64,000 nucleotides of DNA, from the NCBI GenBank assembly GCA_030604735.1, contig JAUVVG010000007.1, forward strand, positions 1-64,000. Direction: 5' to 3'. The first letter of the stretch is position 1. Each line of letters starts with the position of its first letter. This DNA comes from Azoarcus sp. GTDB taxonomy: Bacteria; Pseudomonadota; Gammaproteobacteria; Burkholderiales; Rhodocyclaceae. Below are positions 33,838 through 43,133 of this stretch, piece after piece. The notes under the pieces were generated by a model. The model ran no database searches. It was not told the DNA's origin and saw only the letters and a list, made by a program, of their open reading frames with translations. The translations under genes and the position numbers were made by a program.

Positions 33838-36372
33838 ATGAGCAAGCAACTGATCATCGCGGAAAAGCCCTCGGTCGCGCAGGACATCGCCCGCGCGCTG
33901 GGCGGGTTCACCAAGGAGAAGGATTACTTCGAGTCCGACGACTACGTGCTGTCCTCCGCGGTCGGCCACCTGCTCGAGCTGGTCGTGCCGGAAGAGTTCG
34001 AGGTCAAGCGGGGGAAATGGACCTTCGCCCATCTTCCGGTCGTGCCGCCCCATTTCTCGTTGAAGCCGATCGAAAAGACCAACGACCGGCTCAAACTGCT
34101 GACCCGGCTGATCAAGCGCAAGGATGTCGAGGGCCTGATCAACGCCTGCGACGCGGGTCGCGAGGGTGAGCTGATCTTCAACTTCATCGTCGAGCATGCC
34201 AAAAGCAGGAAGCCTGTCCATCGGCTGTGGCTGCAATCGATGACTGCGGCTGCGATCCGTGACGGCTTTGCCCAGTTGAAGAGCGCCGAAGAGGTCGAAG
34301 GCCTGCGCTCGGCCGCGGTCTGCCGGGCCGAGAGCGATTGGCTGATCGGCATCAATGGCACCCGCGCGATGACCGCGTTCAACTCCAAGACCGGCGGCTT
34401 CCACCTGACCACGGTGGGGCGGGTCCAGACTCCGACGCTGGCCCTGGTGGTCGAGCGTGAAAACCGTATCCGCAAGTTCAAGCCCAAGGACTACTGGGAG
34501 CTGGAAGCGAGCTTCGGCTGCCAGGCGGGCAGCTATGTCGGCCGTTGGTTCGACGAGAAGTTCCGCAAGCCGGAGGGCGACGAGCATGCGACCGCGTTCC
34601 GGCTGTGGAAGGCCGACAAGGCCGAGGCGATCCGGGCCAAGTGCGAAGGCAAGCCGGGCCAGGTCAGCGAGGAAGCCAAGCCCTCGACCCAGCTCTCGCC
34701 GCTGCTGTTCGATCTGACCAGCTTGCAGCGCGAGGCCAACGGCCGCTTCGGCTTCTCGGCGCGGGCCACGCTGCAGATCGCCCAGGCACTTTACGAACGC
34801 CACAAGGTACTGACCTACCCGCGTACCGACGCCCGCGCCCTGCCCGAGGACTACATTGACACGGTCGCTGCGGTGATGCGCGACCTGCCCCAGACCTACG
34901 CGCCGTTCGCCAACGAAATCGTCAAGAACGGCTGGATACGGCCAAACAAACGCATCTTCAACAACGCCAAGGTCTCGGACCACTTCGCGATCATCCCCAC
35001 CGGTACCGTGCCGAAGAGCCTGTCCGAACCGGAACAGAAGATCTACGACCTGGTCACCCGCCGCTTCCTGTCGGTGTTCTACCCGGCGGCCGAATACCGG
35101 ATCACCACCCGCATCACCCGGGTCGAAGGCGAGGCCTTCAAGACCGAGGGCAAGGTGCTGGTCAATCCGGGCTGGCTCACGGTCTATGGCAAGGAAGCCG
35201 CCAAGGCCGACGACGACAAGGACGGCGGCGTCCAGTTGGTGCCGGTCACGCCGAACGAAACGGTGTCGACCGACGAGATTCTGGTCAAGGCGCTGGCGAC
35301 CAAACCGCCGGCACGCTTCAACGAAGCGACCCTGCTGTCGGCAATGGAGGGCGCCGGCAAGATGGTGGACGACGAGGAGCTGCGCGCCGCGATGGCAGAC
35401 CGCGGCCTCGGTACCCCGGCGACCCGGGCACAGATCATCGAAGGCCTGATCGCCGAGCAATACCTGCACCGCGAGGGCCGCGAACTCATCCCCTCGGCCA
35501 AGGCCTTCTCGCTGATCACGCTGTTGAAGGGTCTCGACATCAAGTCGCTGACCTCGCCGGAGCTCACCGGCGAATGGGAACACAAGCTCGCCAGCATGGA
35601 GCGGGGCAAGCTGTCGCGCCCCGAGTTCATGACCGAGATCGCCGAGATGGCGCGCGAGATCGTCGAGCGGGCCAAGCGCTTCGAGTCCGACACCGTGCCG
35701 GGCGACTTCGTCACGCTGTCGGTGCCGTGCCCGAAGTGCGGGGGCGTGGTCAAGGAGAACTACAAGAAGTTCGCCTGCCAGTCCTGCGACTGGAACACCT
35801 GGAAGATCGTCGCCAGCCGCCAGTTCGAGATCGAAGAGATCGAGACCCTGCTGCGCGACGGCAAGGTCGGTCCGCTGACCGGCTTCCGCAGCAAGATGGG
35901 GCGCTTGTTCAACGCCGAGATCCGGCTCAACGAGGACAAGCAGCCCGCCTTCGATTTCGGCCAACCCAAGGAGGGCGAGGCCGAAGATGCGGTGGACTTC
36001 TCGGACCAGACCCCGCTAGGCACCTGCCCGAAATGCAGTGCGCGGGTGTTCGAGCACGGCATGGCCTATGTCTGCGAGAAATCGGTCGGGCCGGACAAAT
36101 CCTGCGATTTCCGTTCCGGCAAGATCATCCTGCAACAGCCGGTCGATCGTGGCCAGATGGCCAAACTGCTGAGCGAAGGGCGGACCGACTTGTTGAAGGA
36201 GTTCGTTTCGGCCCGGACCCGGCGCAAGTTTTCGGCATTTCTGGTCACCGGCAAGGACGGCAAGGTCGGCTTCGAGTTCGAGCCGCGCAAGCCCAAGGTC
36301 GGCAAGGACGAGGGCACGACCGAGAAGGCCGCAGCGAAAGCAGCCGCCAAGAAAGCGACGAACCGTTCCTGA
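33838..36372 (+). CDS. topB: DNA topoisomerase III (type IA)
   Basis: The enzyme separates DNA strands by transient single-strand breaks. It has 844 residues. The Toprim domain begins QLIIAEKPSVAQDIARALGG and has the acidic DAGREGE metal site; the catalytic tyrosine is Tyr327 in KVLTYPRTDARALP. The C-terminal 230 residues hold zinc-ribbon-like segments (CPKCGGVVKENYKKFACQSC and CPKCSARVFEHG), then a lysine/alanine-rich tail. It is longer than E. coli TopB (653 residues) because of the zinc-ribbon part, as in betaproteobacterial relatives. It follows smg. Confidence 0.94.
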   Translation: MSKQLIIAEKPSVAQDIARALGGFTKEKDYFESDDYVLSSAVGHLLELVVPEEFEVKRGKWTFAHLPVVPPHFSLKPIEKTNDRLKLLTRLIKRKDVEGLINACDAGREGELIFNFIVEHAKSRKPVHRLWLQSMTAAAIRDGFAQLKSAEEVEGLRSAAVCRAESDWLIGINGTRAMTAFNSKTGGFHLTTVGRVQTPTLALVVERENRIRKFKPKDYWELEASFGCQAGSYVGRWFDEKFRKPEGDEHATAFRLWKADKAEAIRAKCEGKPGQVSEEAKPSTQLSPLLFDLTSLQREANGRFGFSARATLQIAQALYERHKVLTYPRTDARALPEDYIDTVAAVMRDLPQTYAPFANEIVKNGWIRPNKRIFNNAKVSDHFAIIPTGTVPKSLSEPEQKIYDLVTRRFLSVFYPAAEYRITTRITRVEGEAFKTEGKVLVNPGWLTVYGKEAAKADDDKDGGVQLVPVTPNETVSTDEILVKALATKPPARFNEATLLSAMEGAGKMVDDEELRAAMADRGLGTPATRAQIIEGLIAEQYLHREGRELIPSAKAFSLITLLKGLDIKSLTSPELTGEWEHKLASMERGKLSRPEFMTEIAEMAREIVERAKRFESDTVPGDFVTLSVPCPKCGGVVKENYKKFACQSCDWNTWKIVASRQFEIEEIETLLRDGKVGPLTGFRSKMGRLFNAEIRLNEDKQPAFDFGQPKEGEAEDAVDFSDQTPLGTCPKCSARVFEHGMAYVCEKSVGPDKSCDFRSGKIILQQPVDRGQMAKLLSEGRTDLLKEFVSARTRRKFSAFLVTGKDGKVGFEFEPRKPKVGKDEGTTEKAAAKAAAKKATNRS

Positions 36373-36481
36373 GCAAGACCAACCAGCGACTGCGGCCTGT
36401 CCGTTACGCTTGTTCCATCCAGTCGAATAGATTACGCGCGGGCGACAAGAGTCCACCTGCTTTGCAACGAACCGCCGTTCG

Positions 36482-36511
36482 TGATCACGGGGCACCTCCC
36501 CCTTGTGATCA
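36482..36511. terminator. Hairpin between convergent topB and the flavoprotein gene
   Basis: TGATCACGGGG and CCCCTTGTGATCA form a stem with a 2-nt bulge and a 5-7 nt loop. It lies 110 bp after topB and overlaps the stop codon of the opposite gene. No T run is seen; a two-way terminator is possible. Confidence 0.35.
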
Positions 36512-37654
36512 GATCACGCGTCTGAACTCGGCCTCGGCCTGATCGACCGTATCACCGACCAGCGCAAAGCCACGGCAGTCACCATGACGGTCGTGGAAGA
36601 AGGCGCGCACGCCCTTGGGTGTCGCGGTCTCCTGCCACTCGCCGGAAACCGGTGGTGGCTCGCACAACACGATGGGGCAGGCCTCGACCTGGAGGCGGTG
36701 CAGGCGCGGACGCCATCGCATCGCCGCTGGCGCTCCGGCCAGCCGCTCTGCCACGATGCGCGCCCCAGACTCGATATCGTCGGGCGCCTCGAAGAGCTTG
36801 CCACCCAGCTCGGCACAGCGACCGACCGCAAAAATGTCGGGATCGCTGCTGCACAGGCCGGCATCGACCTGAATGCCGCGTCCGACTGCGAGGCCGGCAG
36901 CGCGTGCGAGATCGATCCTGGGACGGCTCCCGAGCACCGCGATCACCACATCGGTGGCGAAACGCGCGCCGGACAAGGTGGTCAGCAGCAGCCCGTCCTC
37001 GCCCTGATCCACCCGGGCCAGACCATCTTCCAGCGTGATCCGCACCCCCGTCCTGCCCAGCAGGCGGGCGAGCCGCGACGCGCACAGGGTCGGCAGGCGT
37101 TCCCCGAGCAGACGGCTGCCCGGCTCGAACAGATTGACCGCACAACCGGCCCGGACCAGATGGTCGGCGAACTCGCAGCCGGCCACGTCGCCACCGAGCA
37201 GGGTCACCCGGCGGCGGCCTGCCAGTTCGTGTCGAAGGTAACGATACTCGTCGAGGCTGGACAGGGTCAGCACCTGATCGACGGCGCTACCGCGCAGCGT
37301 GGTCGGACGCAGCGGCTCGGCGCCACAGGCCAGCACCAGCCGGGAATAGGGGACCATCGCCCTATCGGTCACCAGCACCCGCTCGCCACGCTCGACCCGG
37401 ATCACCCGGGTACGGGTACGGACGGAGATATCGAAACGGTAGGCCATCTGTTCGGCAGTCGCAAGCACCAGCTCGCGCGCCTCCTGGCTAGCCGATAGCG
37501 CGAAGGGAAACTGGGCACGGGAATAGGCGGCGCCATCATCGGCAGTGATCAGCAGCAGCTTGCCAGAGGAATCCCGTTGCCTGTAGGCGCGCACCACACT
37601 GTAGCCGGCCAGACCGGTTCCGATGATGACGAGGGGTCGCTGGTCACTGGACAT
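36509..37654 (-). CDS. FAD-dependent pyridine nucleotide oxidoreductase, rubredoxin reductase-like
   Basis: The protein has 381 residues from the ATG at 37654 (MSSDQRPLVIIGTGLAGYSV). The FAD-binding loop GTGLAG is at 12-17, the second nucleotide-binding loop is LLGGDVAGCEFADHL, and DIFAVGRCAEL is the second FAD site (usually GDCAE; Arg replaces Asp here). The layout matches rubredoxin-NAD(+) reductases (RubB type) often found upstream of or near oxyR in betaproteobacteria. No rubredoxin gene is present in the window. It lies downstream of oxyR, same strand, 109 bp apart, so it may be an OxyR-linked detoxification enzyme. Confidence 0.82.
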   Translation of the reverse strand: MSSDQRPLVIIGTGLAGYSVVRAYRQRDSSGKLLLITADDGAAYSRAQFPFALSASQEARELVLATAEQMAYRFDISVRTRTRVIRVERGERVLVTDRAMVPYSRLVLACGAEPLRPTTLRGSAVDQVLTLSSLDEYRYLRHELAGRRRVTLLGGDVAGCEFADHLVRAGCAVNLFEPGSRLLGERLPTLCASRLARLLGRTGVRITLEDGLARVDQGEDGLLLTTLSGARFATDVVIAVLGSRPRIDLARAAGLAVGRGIQVDAGLCSSDPDIFAVGRCAELGGKLFEAPDDIESGARIVAERLAGAPAAMRWRPRLHRLQVEACPIVLCEPPPVSGEWQETATPKGVRAFFHDRHGDCRGFALVGDTVDQAEAEFRRVI

Positions 37655-37763
37655 GTGTTTACCACTTTGCGCGCAAAGCCGAGGGAAAAGCAAGCTGGGC
37701 GGTGTATCGCCAAAAACGCTGGAGTGTTGGTGCGCAGCGACCCGGAAAAGGCGTCGCGGATGA

Positions 37764-38702
37764 TCAAGCGGCTTCGACCGAAGGCAGACCACCGACCGGC
37801 AACACACCCGGCAGGGCACTCTCGAGGATCGCGGTGCGCAACACGTCGATCGCCCCGCTGCGCGGGTAGGTCACCCGCCATGCGAGTGCGACCCGGCGCA
37901 TCGGCTGCGGATCGGAGAACGGCCGCACCGCGACCAGTGCATTCTGCTCGGGCAAGTCGTCGGCGGCAGCACTAGGGAGCACGGTCACACCGAGTCCGGT
38001 CGCGACCATGTGGCGAATCGTCTCGAGCGAACTGCCCTCCAGCGTGCGTTGCAGGCCGCTGACATTGCGGCAATGGGGGCAGACCTCGAGCACCTGATCC
38101 CGAAAACAGTTCCCGGCCCCGAGCAGCAGCAGTTGGTCGTTGGCGAGTTCATCAGGGTCGATCCGGTCCAGGGCGGTCCAGCGATGATCGGCCGGCATCA
38201 GCACCCTGAACGGCTCGTCGTAGACCGACTGGGCCACGATGCCCGGTTCGTCGAAAGGCAGCGACAGAACGATGACATCGAGCTCACCACGCTTGAGCGA
38301 CTCGACCAGTCGGGTGGTGTAGTTTTCCTGGATCACCAGCGGCATGCGCGGTGCATGCCGATGAACCAGCGGAATCAGGCGTGGCAGCAGATAGGGACCG
38401 ATGGTGTAGATCACCCCCAGACGCAGAGGTCCGGACAGCGGGTCCTTGCCGGCCGCGGCGATCTCCGGGATCTGGGCGGCTTCGAGCAAGACCTTTTCGG
38501 CCTGGTTGACAATGCGCTGACCGGTCGCGGTGATCTTGACTTCGGTCGCGCTGCGCTCGAACAACTGTACGCCGAGTTCCTCCTCGACCTTCTTGATCGC
38601 AACCGACAGAGTCGGCTGGCTGACATGGCATTTCTCGGCGGCACGGCCGAAGTGGCGCTCCCGGGCGAGGGCGACGAGGTAACGAAGATCGGTAAGCGTC
38701 AT
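37764..38702 (-). CDS. oxyR: LysR-type peroxide sensor OxyR
   Basis: OxyR activates peroxide-defence genes after disulfide formation. The ATG at 38702 gives 312 residues. An N-terminal LysR helix-turn-helix (MTLTDLRYLVALARERHFGR, CHVSQPTLSVAIKKVEEELG) is followed by the regulatory domain with the redox pair Cys199 (GAGNCFRDQ) and Cys208 (LEVCPHC), at the same numbers as in E. coli. It is divergent from the DegP-type protease with 196 bp between starts. The thiol peroxidase gene at 7914 is a possible target, though I see no clear OxyR box. Confidence 0.95.
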   Translation of the reverse strand: MTLTDLRYLVALARERHFGRAAEKCHVSQPTLSVAIKKVEEELGVQLFERSATEVKITATGQRIVNQAEKVLLEAAQIPEIAAAGKDPLSGPLRLGVIYTIGPYLLPRLIPLVHRHAPRMPLVIQENYTTRLVESLKRGELDVIVLSLPFDEPGIVAQSVYDEPFRVLMPADHRWTALDRIDPDELANDQLLLLGAGNCFRDQVLEVCPHCRNVSGLQRTLEGSSLETIRHMVATGLGVTVLPSAAADDLPEQNALVAVRPFSDPQPMRRVALAWRVTYPRSGAIDVLRTAILESALPGVLPVGGLPSVEAA

Positions 38703-38898
38703 CGTGAAATCGGGCTTTGCATTGCCAGGAATCGAGTTGATGAATGATGACACGTTAGTGCGCTGCTTGGCACGCCGGTTCGACACATATTCCCGGCGTC
38801 GCAGACAATCCGGTGAAGCGCGGGTGCACGACTCGGGAACACCACGCGCGGCGGCCCGTCTACTCGTGCTGATTCACAAACCGAATGGATTGACCACT

Positions 38899-40353
38899 AT
38901 GCGAAAAATGATCCTGACCACTGCCGCCGCCTTGCTGCTGACGCTAGGCCTGCCCGGCAGTCCACTGGTTTCCAGCGCGCTCGCCGACAATCACGGCGCG
39001 CTGGTGCAGCCGAACCGCTTCGGATTACCCGATTTCGGCGACCTCGTCGAAGAGGTCGGTAACGCTGTCGTCAATATCAGCGTGGTCCGCCGCGTCGCCG
39101 CGACCGAACGCAGCGCCCCGGCACCGGACGATCCGATGTTCGACCTGTTGCGCCGCTTCGGCATCCCAGTGCCCGACTTTCCCGGCCAGGAGCGCGGCCC
39201 GCGCAGCAGCCGTGGCATCGGCTCCGGCTTCATCGTCAGCGCAGACGGCTATGTGCTGACCAACGCGCACGTGGTCGCCGAACGAGGTGCCGACACCGAA
39301 GTCACGGTGCGCCTGATCGACCGGCGCGAGTTCACCGCCGAAGTCATCGGCACCGACCCGCGCACCGACATCGCATTGCTCAAGATCGACGCGGCCGATC
39401 TCCCCACGGTACGCATAGGCGATCCCGAGCAATCCCGGGTCGGGGAATGGGTGGTCGCGATGGGATCGCCATTCGGCTTCGACAACACGGTCACCGCCGG
39501 CATCATCTCGGCCAAGGCGCGTCGGCTGCCGGCCGAAACCTACGTCCCGTTCATCCAGACCGATGTCGCGATCAATCCGGGCAACTCGGGCGGTCCGCTG
39601 TTCAACCTGGACGGCGAGGTGATCGGCATCAACGCCCAGATCTACTCCCGTTCGGGTGGCTTCATGGGCATCTCGTTCGCGATCCCCATCGATGTCGCGA
39701 TGAACGTGAAGGATCAGTTGACCGAGTTCGGCCGGGTCCAGCGCGGCAAGCTCGGCGTGACCATCCAGCCGGTCGATCGCGACCTCGCCCAGACCTTCGG
39801 CCTGTCCGAACCCACCGGTGCCCTGGTGTCCAGCGTCGAACCGGGCAGCGCGGCAGAATCGGCCGGACTGCAACCGGGCGATGTCGTGCTGGCGGTCGAT
39901 GGCCTCAAGGTCAACGAATCGGCCGATCTGCCGCGCATCATCGGAGAGAAGCGCCCCGGCACCGAAATTCAGCTCGATATCTGGCGCGACGGACGCAGCG
40001 TCCGGGTCACCGCGACCCTGGACGAGATGCAGCCGGACGTAGTCGCGTCGGCGGAGCCGGCACAACCACGCCAGGGCGAGGACATTGGCGGACGGCTCGG
40101 GCTGACCGCGCGGGCACTGACCAACAGCGAATCCAGCCAGCTCGGCATTCGTGGCGGGGTCAGGGTCGAGAGCGTCAGCGGTCCGGCCGCGAACGCCGGA
40201 CTGCGCACAGGCGACGTCATTCTGGCGCTGAACAATCAGCCGGTCACGACCATGAACGAGTTCCGTCGCCAGGTAGCCAATGCCGGCAACCGTTTCGCGC
40301 TGCTGATCCAGCGCGGAAGCTCACGGATCTTCGTTCCGATCCGGATCGAGTAA
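38899..40353 (+). CDS. DegP/HtrA-type periplasmic serine protease
   Basis: This envelope-quality-control protease has 484 residues from the ATG at 38899. A signal peptide ends near ALADN (residue 31). The catalytic triad is His124 (TNAHVV), Asp157 (RTDIALLK) and Ser230 (GNSGGPLF). Two PDZ domains follow (about 285-370 and 390-480; GLQPGDVVLAVDGL and GLRTGDVILALNNQP). This matches the Do family (DegP/MucD). The MucD subgroup is a good guess from the N terminus and the LPDFGDLVEEVGNAVVNISV segment. The open frame upstream of 38899 is not conserved. Confidence 0.93.
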   Translation: MRKMILTTAAALLLTLGLPGSPLVSSALADNHGALVQPNRFGLPDFGDLVEEVGNAVVNISVVRRVAATERSAPAPDDPMFDLLRRFGIPVPDFPGQERGPRSSRGIGSGFIVSADGYVLTNAHVVAERGADTEVTVRLIDRREFTAEVIGTDPRTDIALLKIDAADLPTVRIGDPEQSRVGEWVVAMGSPFGFDNTVTAGIISAKARRLPAETYVPFIQTDVAINPGNSGGPLFNLDGEVIGINAQIYSRSGGFMGISFAIPIDVAMNVKDQLTEFGRVQRGKLGVTIQPVDRDLAQTFGLSEPTGALVSSVEPGSAAESAGLQPGDVVLAVDGLKVNESADLPRIIGEKRPGTEIQLDIWRDGRSVRVTATLDEMQPDVVASAEPAQPRQGEDIGGRLGLTARALTNSESSQLGIRGGVRVESVSGPAANAGLRTGDVILALNNQPVTTMNEFRRQVANAGNRFALLIQRGSSRIFVPIRIE

Positions 40354-40440
40354 TCGTGTTCGCGATGATCCGTGGCGCGCCACGCTCCGCCAGACCCTGT
40401 TGTCCAAGGCCCCGGATCATCGCACTTGCCAGGCAGCGTC

Positions 40441-40633
40441 GGTTTTCGCGGCTTGCGCCGCTCCCACACCTGCCCCAAACGCATCAACTTCCTGTGGGAG
40501 CCGTGCAAGCGGCGAACGAGCGCCGATATCCGCGTTGGCGATCGAATTACCACTCGGTTTCGCGGCTTGCGCCGCTCCTACACCTACCCCAAACGCATCA
40601 ACGGACTGTGTGAGCGCCGCAAGGCGCGAGTCG
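40441..40633. repeat. Pair of REP-like hairpins
   Basis: Two units in tandem each start with a near-identical arm (TTCGCGGCTTGCGCCGCTCC at 40445 and 40559) followed by the same spacer (CCCCAAACGCATCAAC) and a returning arm (40493-40516, 40607-40630). In unit 1 the arms are complementary at 21 of 24 positions. The arm TGTGGGAGC-GGC-AAGC is the form seen in REP elements of pseudomonads and relatives. They fill the gap between the DegP-like gene and the chemoreceptor gene (convergent) and may limit read-through. Confidence 0.8.
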
Positions 40634-40646
40634 CGTTTGCTGCGCC

Positions 40647-42269
40647 TCACACCTTGAAGCGCGACACCGCATCCTGAAGCCGCGCGGCCAGATCCTGGAG
40701 GACACGCGCAGCCTCGACCGTTTCCTCGATCGCCCGGTTGTTCTGCTGCGCCATGTCGGCAATGGCCTCGATGCTGGCGGTGACCGACTGACTGGAACTT
40801 CGCTGGGCTTCGGTCGCAGCCGCAATCCGGTCCAGCCCCTGTCCGACCTCGGCGACCGAACTGTTCGCAGCATCCAGCACACCGGATACCTGGTCGGCCG
40901 CCTTGCGGCTGGAATCCAGATGGACCAGGCCCTTCGCGATCGACTGCTGCACCGAGCCCGACTGTCGGGTGATCTGCTGCGTGATCGCATCGATCTCGCC
41001 GGCCGAGCGGGCCGACTTTTCGGCGAGCTTGCGTACCTCGTCGGCCACGACCGCGAAGCCACGTCCCTGTTCACCGGCACGCGCCGCCTCGATGGCCGCG
41101 TTAAGGGCGAGCAGATTGGTCTGCTCGGCGATCTCCCGAACCTCGCTGGTCATCTTGGTGATCGCCTCGGTGGAATGCACGAAGGCATCGACCGACTCGG
41201 CCATGTGGCGCACGGCCAGCTCGACCTCGGCCACCTCCCGGATCAGTTCTCCCAGGCTTTGCTTGCCCTCGCTCGAGCGCGCCACGCTGTCGCGGGAGCG
41301 CTCTCGCACGTCCTCGGTGCTGGCCGCGATGTGGGTGATGTTGTCGCTCAGGCCTTCGACCGCGCTGGCCGCGCTGAGCGACTGGTCGTTCTGGCGGTGC
41401 GAGCTTTCGGCCACGCTGGCGGCGCTATCAGCCAGACTGCGCGCGGAACTGGTGACCTCGGCAGCCGACATGCCGACCTGGCGGACCAGACCAGCGATCG
41501 CAGACAGCATCTGGTTGAAGGTCTGTGCCGTGCGTCCGATCTCGTCGTTTCTTTCGATCTCGAGACGGCGGGTCAGGTCGCCCTCTCCCTGAGCGATCTC
41601 GGCCAGACTGCCGCTCAAGTGCGACAACGGACGGATCACGAAACGCTGGATGAAGAGATAGACGAAACCGATCAGCGGCAGCGAAACCACGAGCGCCAGC
41701 AGGATGCTCTGGTTGCGGAAGGTGGTCACCGCCTCGTTGACCCGGTCCAGCGAGATCCGCATCGACACCGCGCCGAGCACCTCGTTCTCGGTCGCCTGAT
41801 GGCAGACGATGCAATCCTTCCCCAGATAATTGGGCGACGCAAGCGACGGGAACACCACCCTCAGATGCTCCCCATGCTGCGCATCCTGCTCGACACTGAT
41901 GAAGGTCTCGCCACTCGCGAGCACGCCACGTTCGATCGCGTCTTCTGCGACTTCGGTCGTCTTGCCAGGACCGTAAATGCGACTGACCGCCTCGCCACGC
42001 AGCACCTTCAGATCACGTACCAACGACAATTCCTTGATCTGGTCCAGGAATACGTCACGCTGGTCGATCGTGCCGGTGATCATCATCCCGGTCAGCCCGG
42101 CCATGGTCATCTCGTTGACCGTACTCGCGAAATCGGTGGCCTGCTCGATCGCGATGCCACGGTTGACCCGGGTTTCCCAGGCGATCATCGAGCCCCAGGC
42201 CAAAACCAGCATCAACCAGATGGCTCCGGTCAGTCGCACCCAGATCGGTGTATCGGACAAGACTCTCAT
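40647..42269 (-). CDS. Methyl-accepting chemotaxis protein with periplasmic c-type haem motif
   Basis: The receptor has 540 residues from the ATG at 42269 (GGGGA upstream). Transmembrane segment 1 is at about 11-31 and segment 2 at 188-207. The periplasmic part, of DUF3365/Tll0287-like type, contains Cys153-xx-Cys156-His157 (DCIVCHQAT), a covalent haem c site. HAMP follows (208-262), then the chemotaxis signalling domain with the hairpin tip [20 protein letters not shown]. No C-terminal CheR-binding pentapeptide is seen. Haem-containing receptors of this type are thought to sense redox state or gases. It is divergent from cytochrome c'. Confidence 0.93.
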   Translation of the reverse strand: MRVLSDTPIWVRLTGAIWLMLVLAWGSMIAWETRVNRGIAIEQATDFASTVNEMTMAGLTGMMITGTIDQRDVFLDQIKELSLVRDLKVLRGEAVSRIYGPGKTTEVAEDAIERGVLASGETFISVEQDAQHGEHLRVVFPSLASPNYLGKDCIVCHQATENEVLGAVSMRISLDRVNEAVTTFRNQSILLALVVSLPLIGFVYLFIQRFVIRPLSHLSGSLAEIAQGEGDLTRRLEIERNDEIGRTAQTFNQMLSAIAGLVRQVGMSAAEVTSSARSLADSAASVAESSHRQNDQSLSAASAVEGLSDNITHIAASTEDVRERSRDSVARSSEGKQSLGELIREVAEVELAVRHMAESVDAFVHSTEAITKMTSEVREIAEQTNLLALNAAIEAARAGEQGRGFAVVADEVRKLAEKSARSAGEIDAITQQITRQSGSVQQSIAKGLVHLDSSRKAADQVSGVLDAANSSVAEVGQGLDRIAAATEAQRSSSQSVTASIEAIADMAQQNNRAIEETVEAARVLQDLAARLQDAVSRFKV

Positions 42270-42339
42270 GATGTTTCCCCGCTCCATGGCTGACTGGCAA
42301 GATGCATCCGATCCGGATCGGATAAAGCCACCGTCCGCC

Positions 42340-42359
42340 ATATCAATGTAATCTGATAT
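42340..42359. promoter_or_regulatory. Inverted repeat between chemoreceptor and cytochrome c' genes
   Basis: ATATCA (42340-42345) and TGATAT (42354-42359) are perfect inverted halves separated by 8 bp. The site is 71 bp from the receptor start and 169 bp from the cytochrome c' start. It has the form of a dimer operator and does not match the FNR consensus. Confidence 0.35.
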
Positions 42360-42527
42360 GCTGAAATTCTGGATTTTGACGACTTGCTGCGCATGTTACT
42401 TTAGTCAAGCGAAACCAAAAGCCTGAAAAGGACCGCTTTATCCGGGCGATTCGGATGAACCTATCCGGCAACGAAGGGTCGATTCAAATCCCATAGTCAT
42501 CCTTCAACCATGCAAAGAGGCCTACCC

Positions 42528-42998
42528 ATGAATAAAAATGTCATTCGCACCGCCCTCGGAATTCTCGCACTGTCGCTCACCGCAGTCGCTCAGGCACAGG
42601 TCAGCGCCGAGGACATGGTCAAGTTTCGCCAGTCCGGTTACACCTTCATGAACTGGAATATGGGCAAGATCAAAGCGATGGCAGTCGATGGTGCGATGCC
42701 TTACAACCAGGACCAGGTCATTGCCGCCGCGAATGTGGTCGCCGCAACCGCCAACTCCGGCATGGGCGCGCTGTTTTCACCGGAAACGCTGAATCAGACC
42801 GGCTGGAAACAGACCCGCCTCCAGGCGAATTTCTTCGACGAGCAGGACAAGGTTCGCGATATCGCGGTCAACTTCATCCAGCAAGCGAACAAGCTGCAGG
42901 AAGTCGCGATGAATGGTGATCAGCAAGCGGTGGCGGCCCAGTTCAACGAAGTGGTCGAGTCTTGCCGCGCCTGTCATCAGAACTACCGAGCCGACTGA
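42528..42998 (+). CDS. Cytochrome c' (class II cytochrome c)
   Basis: This periplasmic four-helix haem protein is known to bind nitric oxide and carbon monoxide. The 156-residue precursor has a signal peptide (MNKNVIRTALGILALSLTAVAQA) and ends with the haem site CRACH (Cys146, Cys149, axial His150), placed near the C terminus as in all class II cytochromes. The ATG at 42528 has AGAGG upstream. A terminator follows and a cytochrome b561 gene lies convergent to it. It may protect against NO. Confidence 0.95.
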   Translation: MNKNVIRTALGILALSLTAVAQAQVSAEDMVKFRQSGYTFMNWNMGKIKAMAVDGAMPYNQDQVIAAANVVAATANSGMGALFSPETLNQTGWKQTRLQANFFDEQDKVRDIAVNFIQQANKLQEVAMNGDQQAVAAQFNEVVESCRACHQNYRAD

Positions 42999-43021
42999 TC
43001 GACCCTGATAGATGATTGTTC

Positions 43022-43065
43022 AGCCCTGCCCGGCCATATTTGACGATGGCCAGACGGGGCTTTCT
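43022..43065 (+). terminator. Terminator after cytochrome c'
   Basis: AGCCC (43022-43026) and GGCCAT (43032-43037) pair with ATGGCC (43046-43051) and GGGGCT (43056-43061), followed by TTTCT. It starts 24 bp after the stop codon. Confidence 0.65.
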
Positions 43066-43133
43066 GTTGGATACCGACGTCAGTCCCGCCCACCCGGGAC
43101 GACCAAGCCCGAGCCGCCAAGTCGAGGCGCGCC

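Noticed and set aside
33052-35964. 970-codon open frame opposite smg and topB
   Set aside because: Antisense shadow of topB; composition is typical of reverse-frame translation and no domain is visible.
38767-38783. Possible sigma-54 promoter (TTGGCACGCCGGTTCGA) before the DegP-like gene
   Set aside because: The -24 half is perfect but the -12 dinucleotide is CG rather than GC, and it would leave a leader over 100 nt.
40441-40633. CRISPR array
   Set aside because: Only two repeat units, each self-complementary and with the same spacer; this is a REP-type pair and no cas gene is near.
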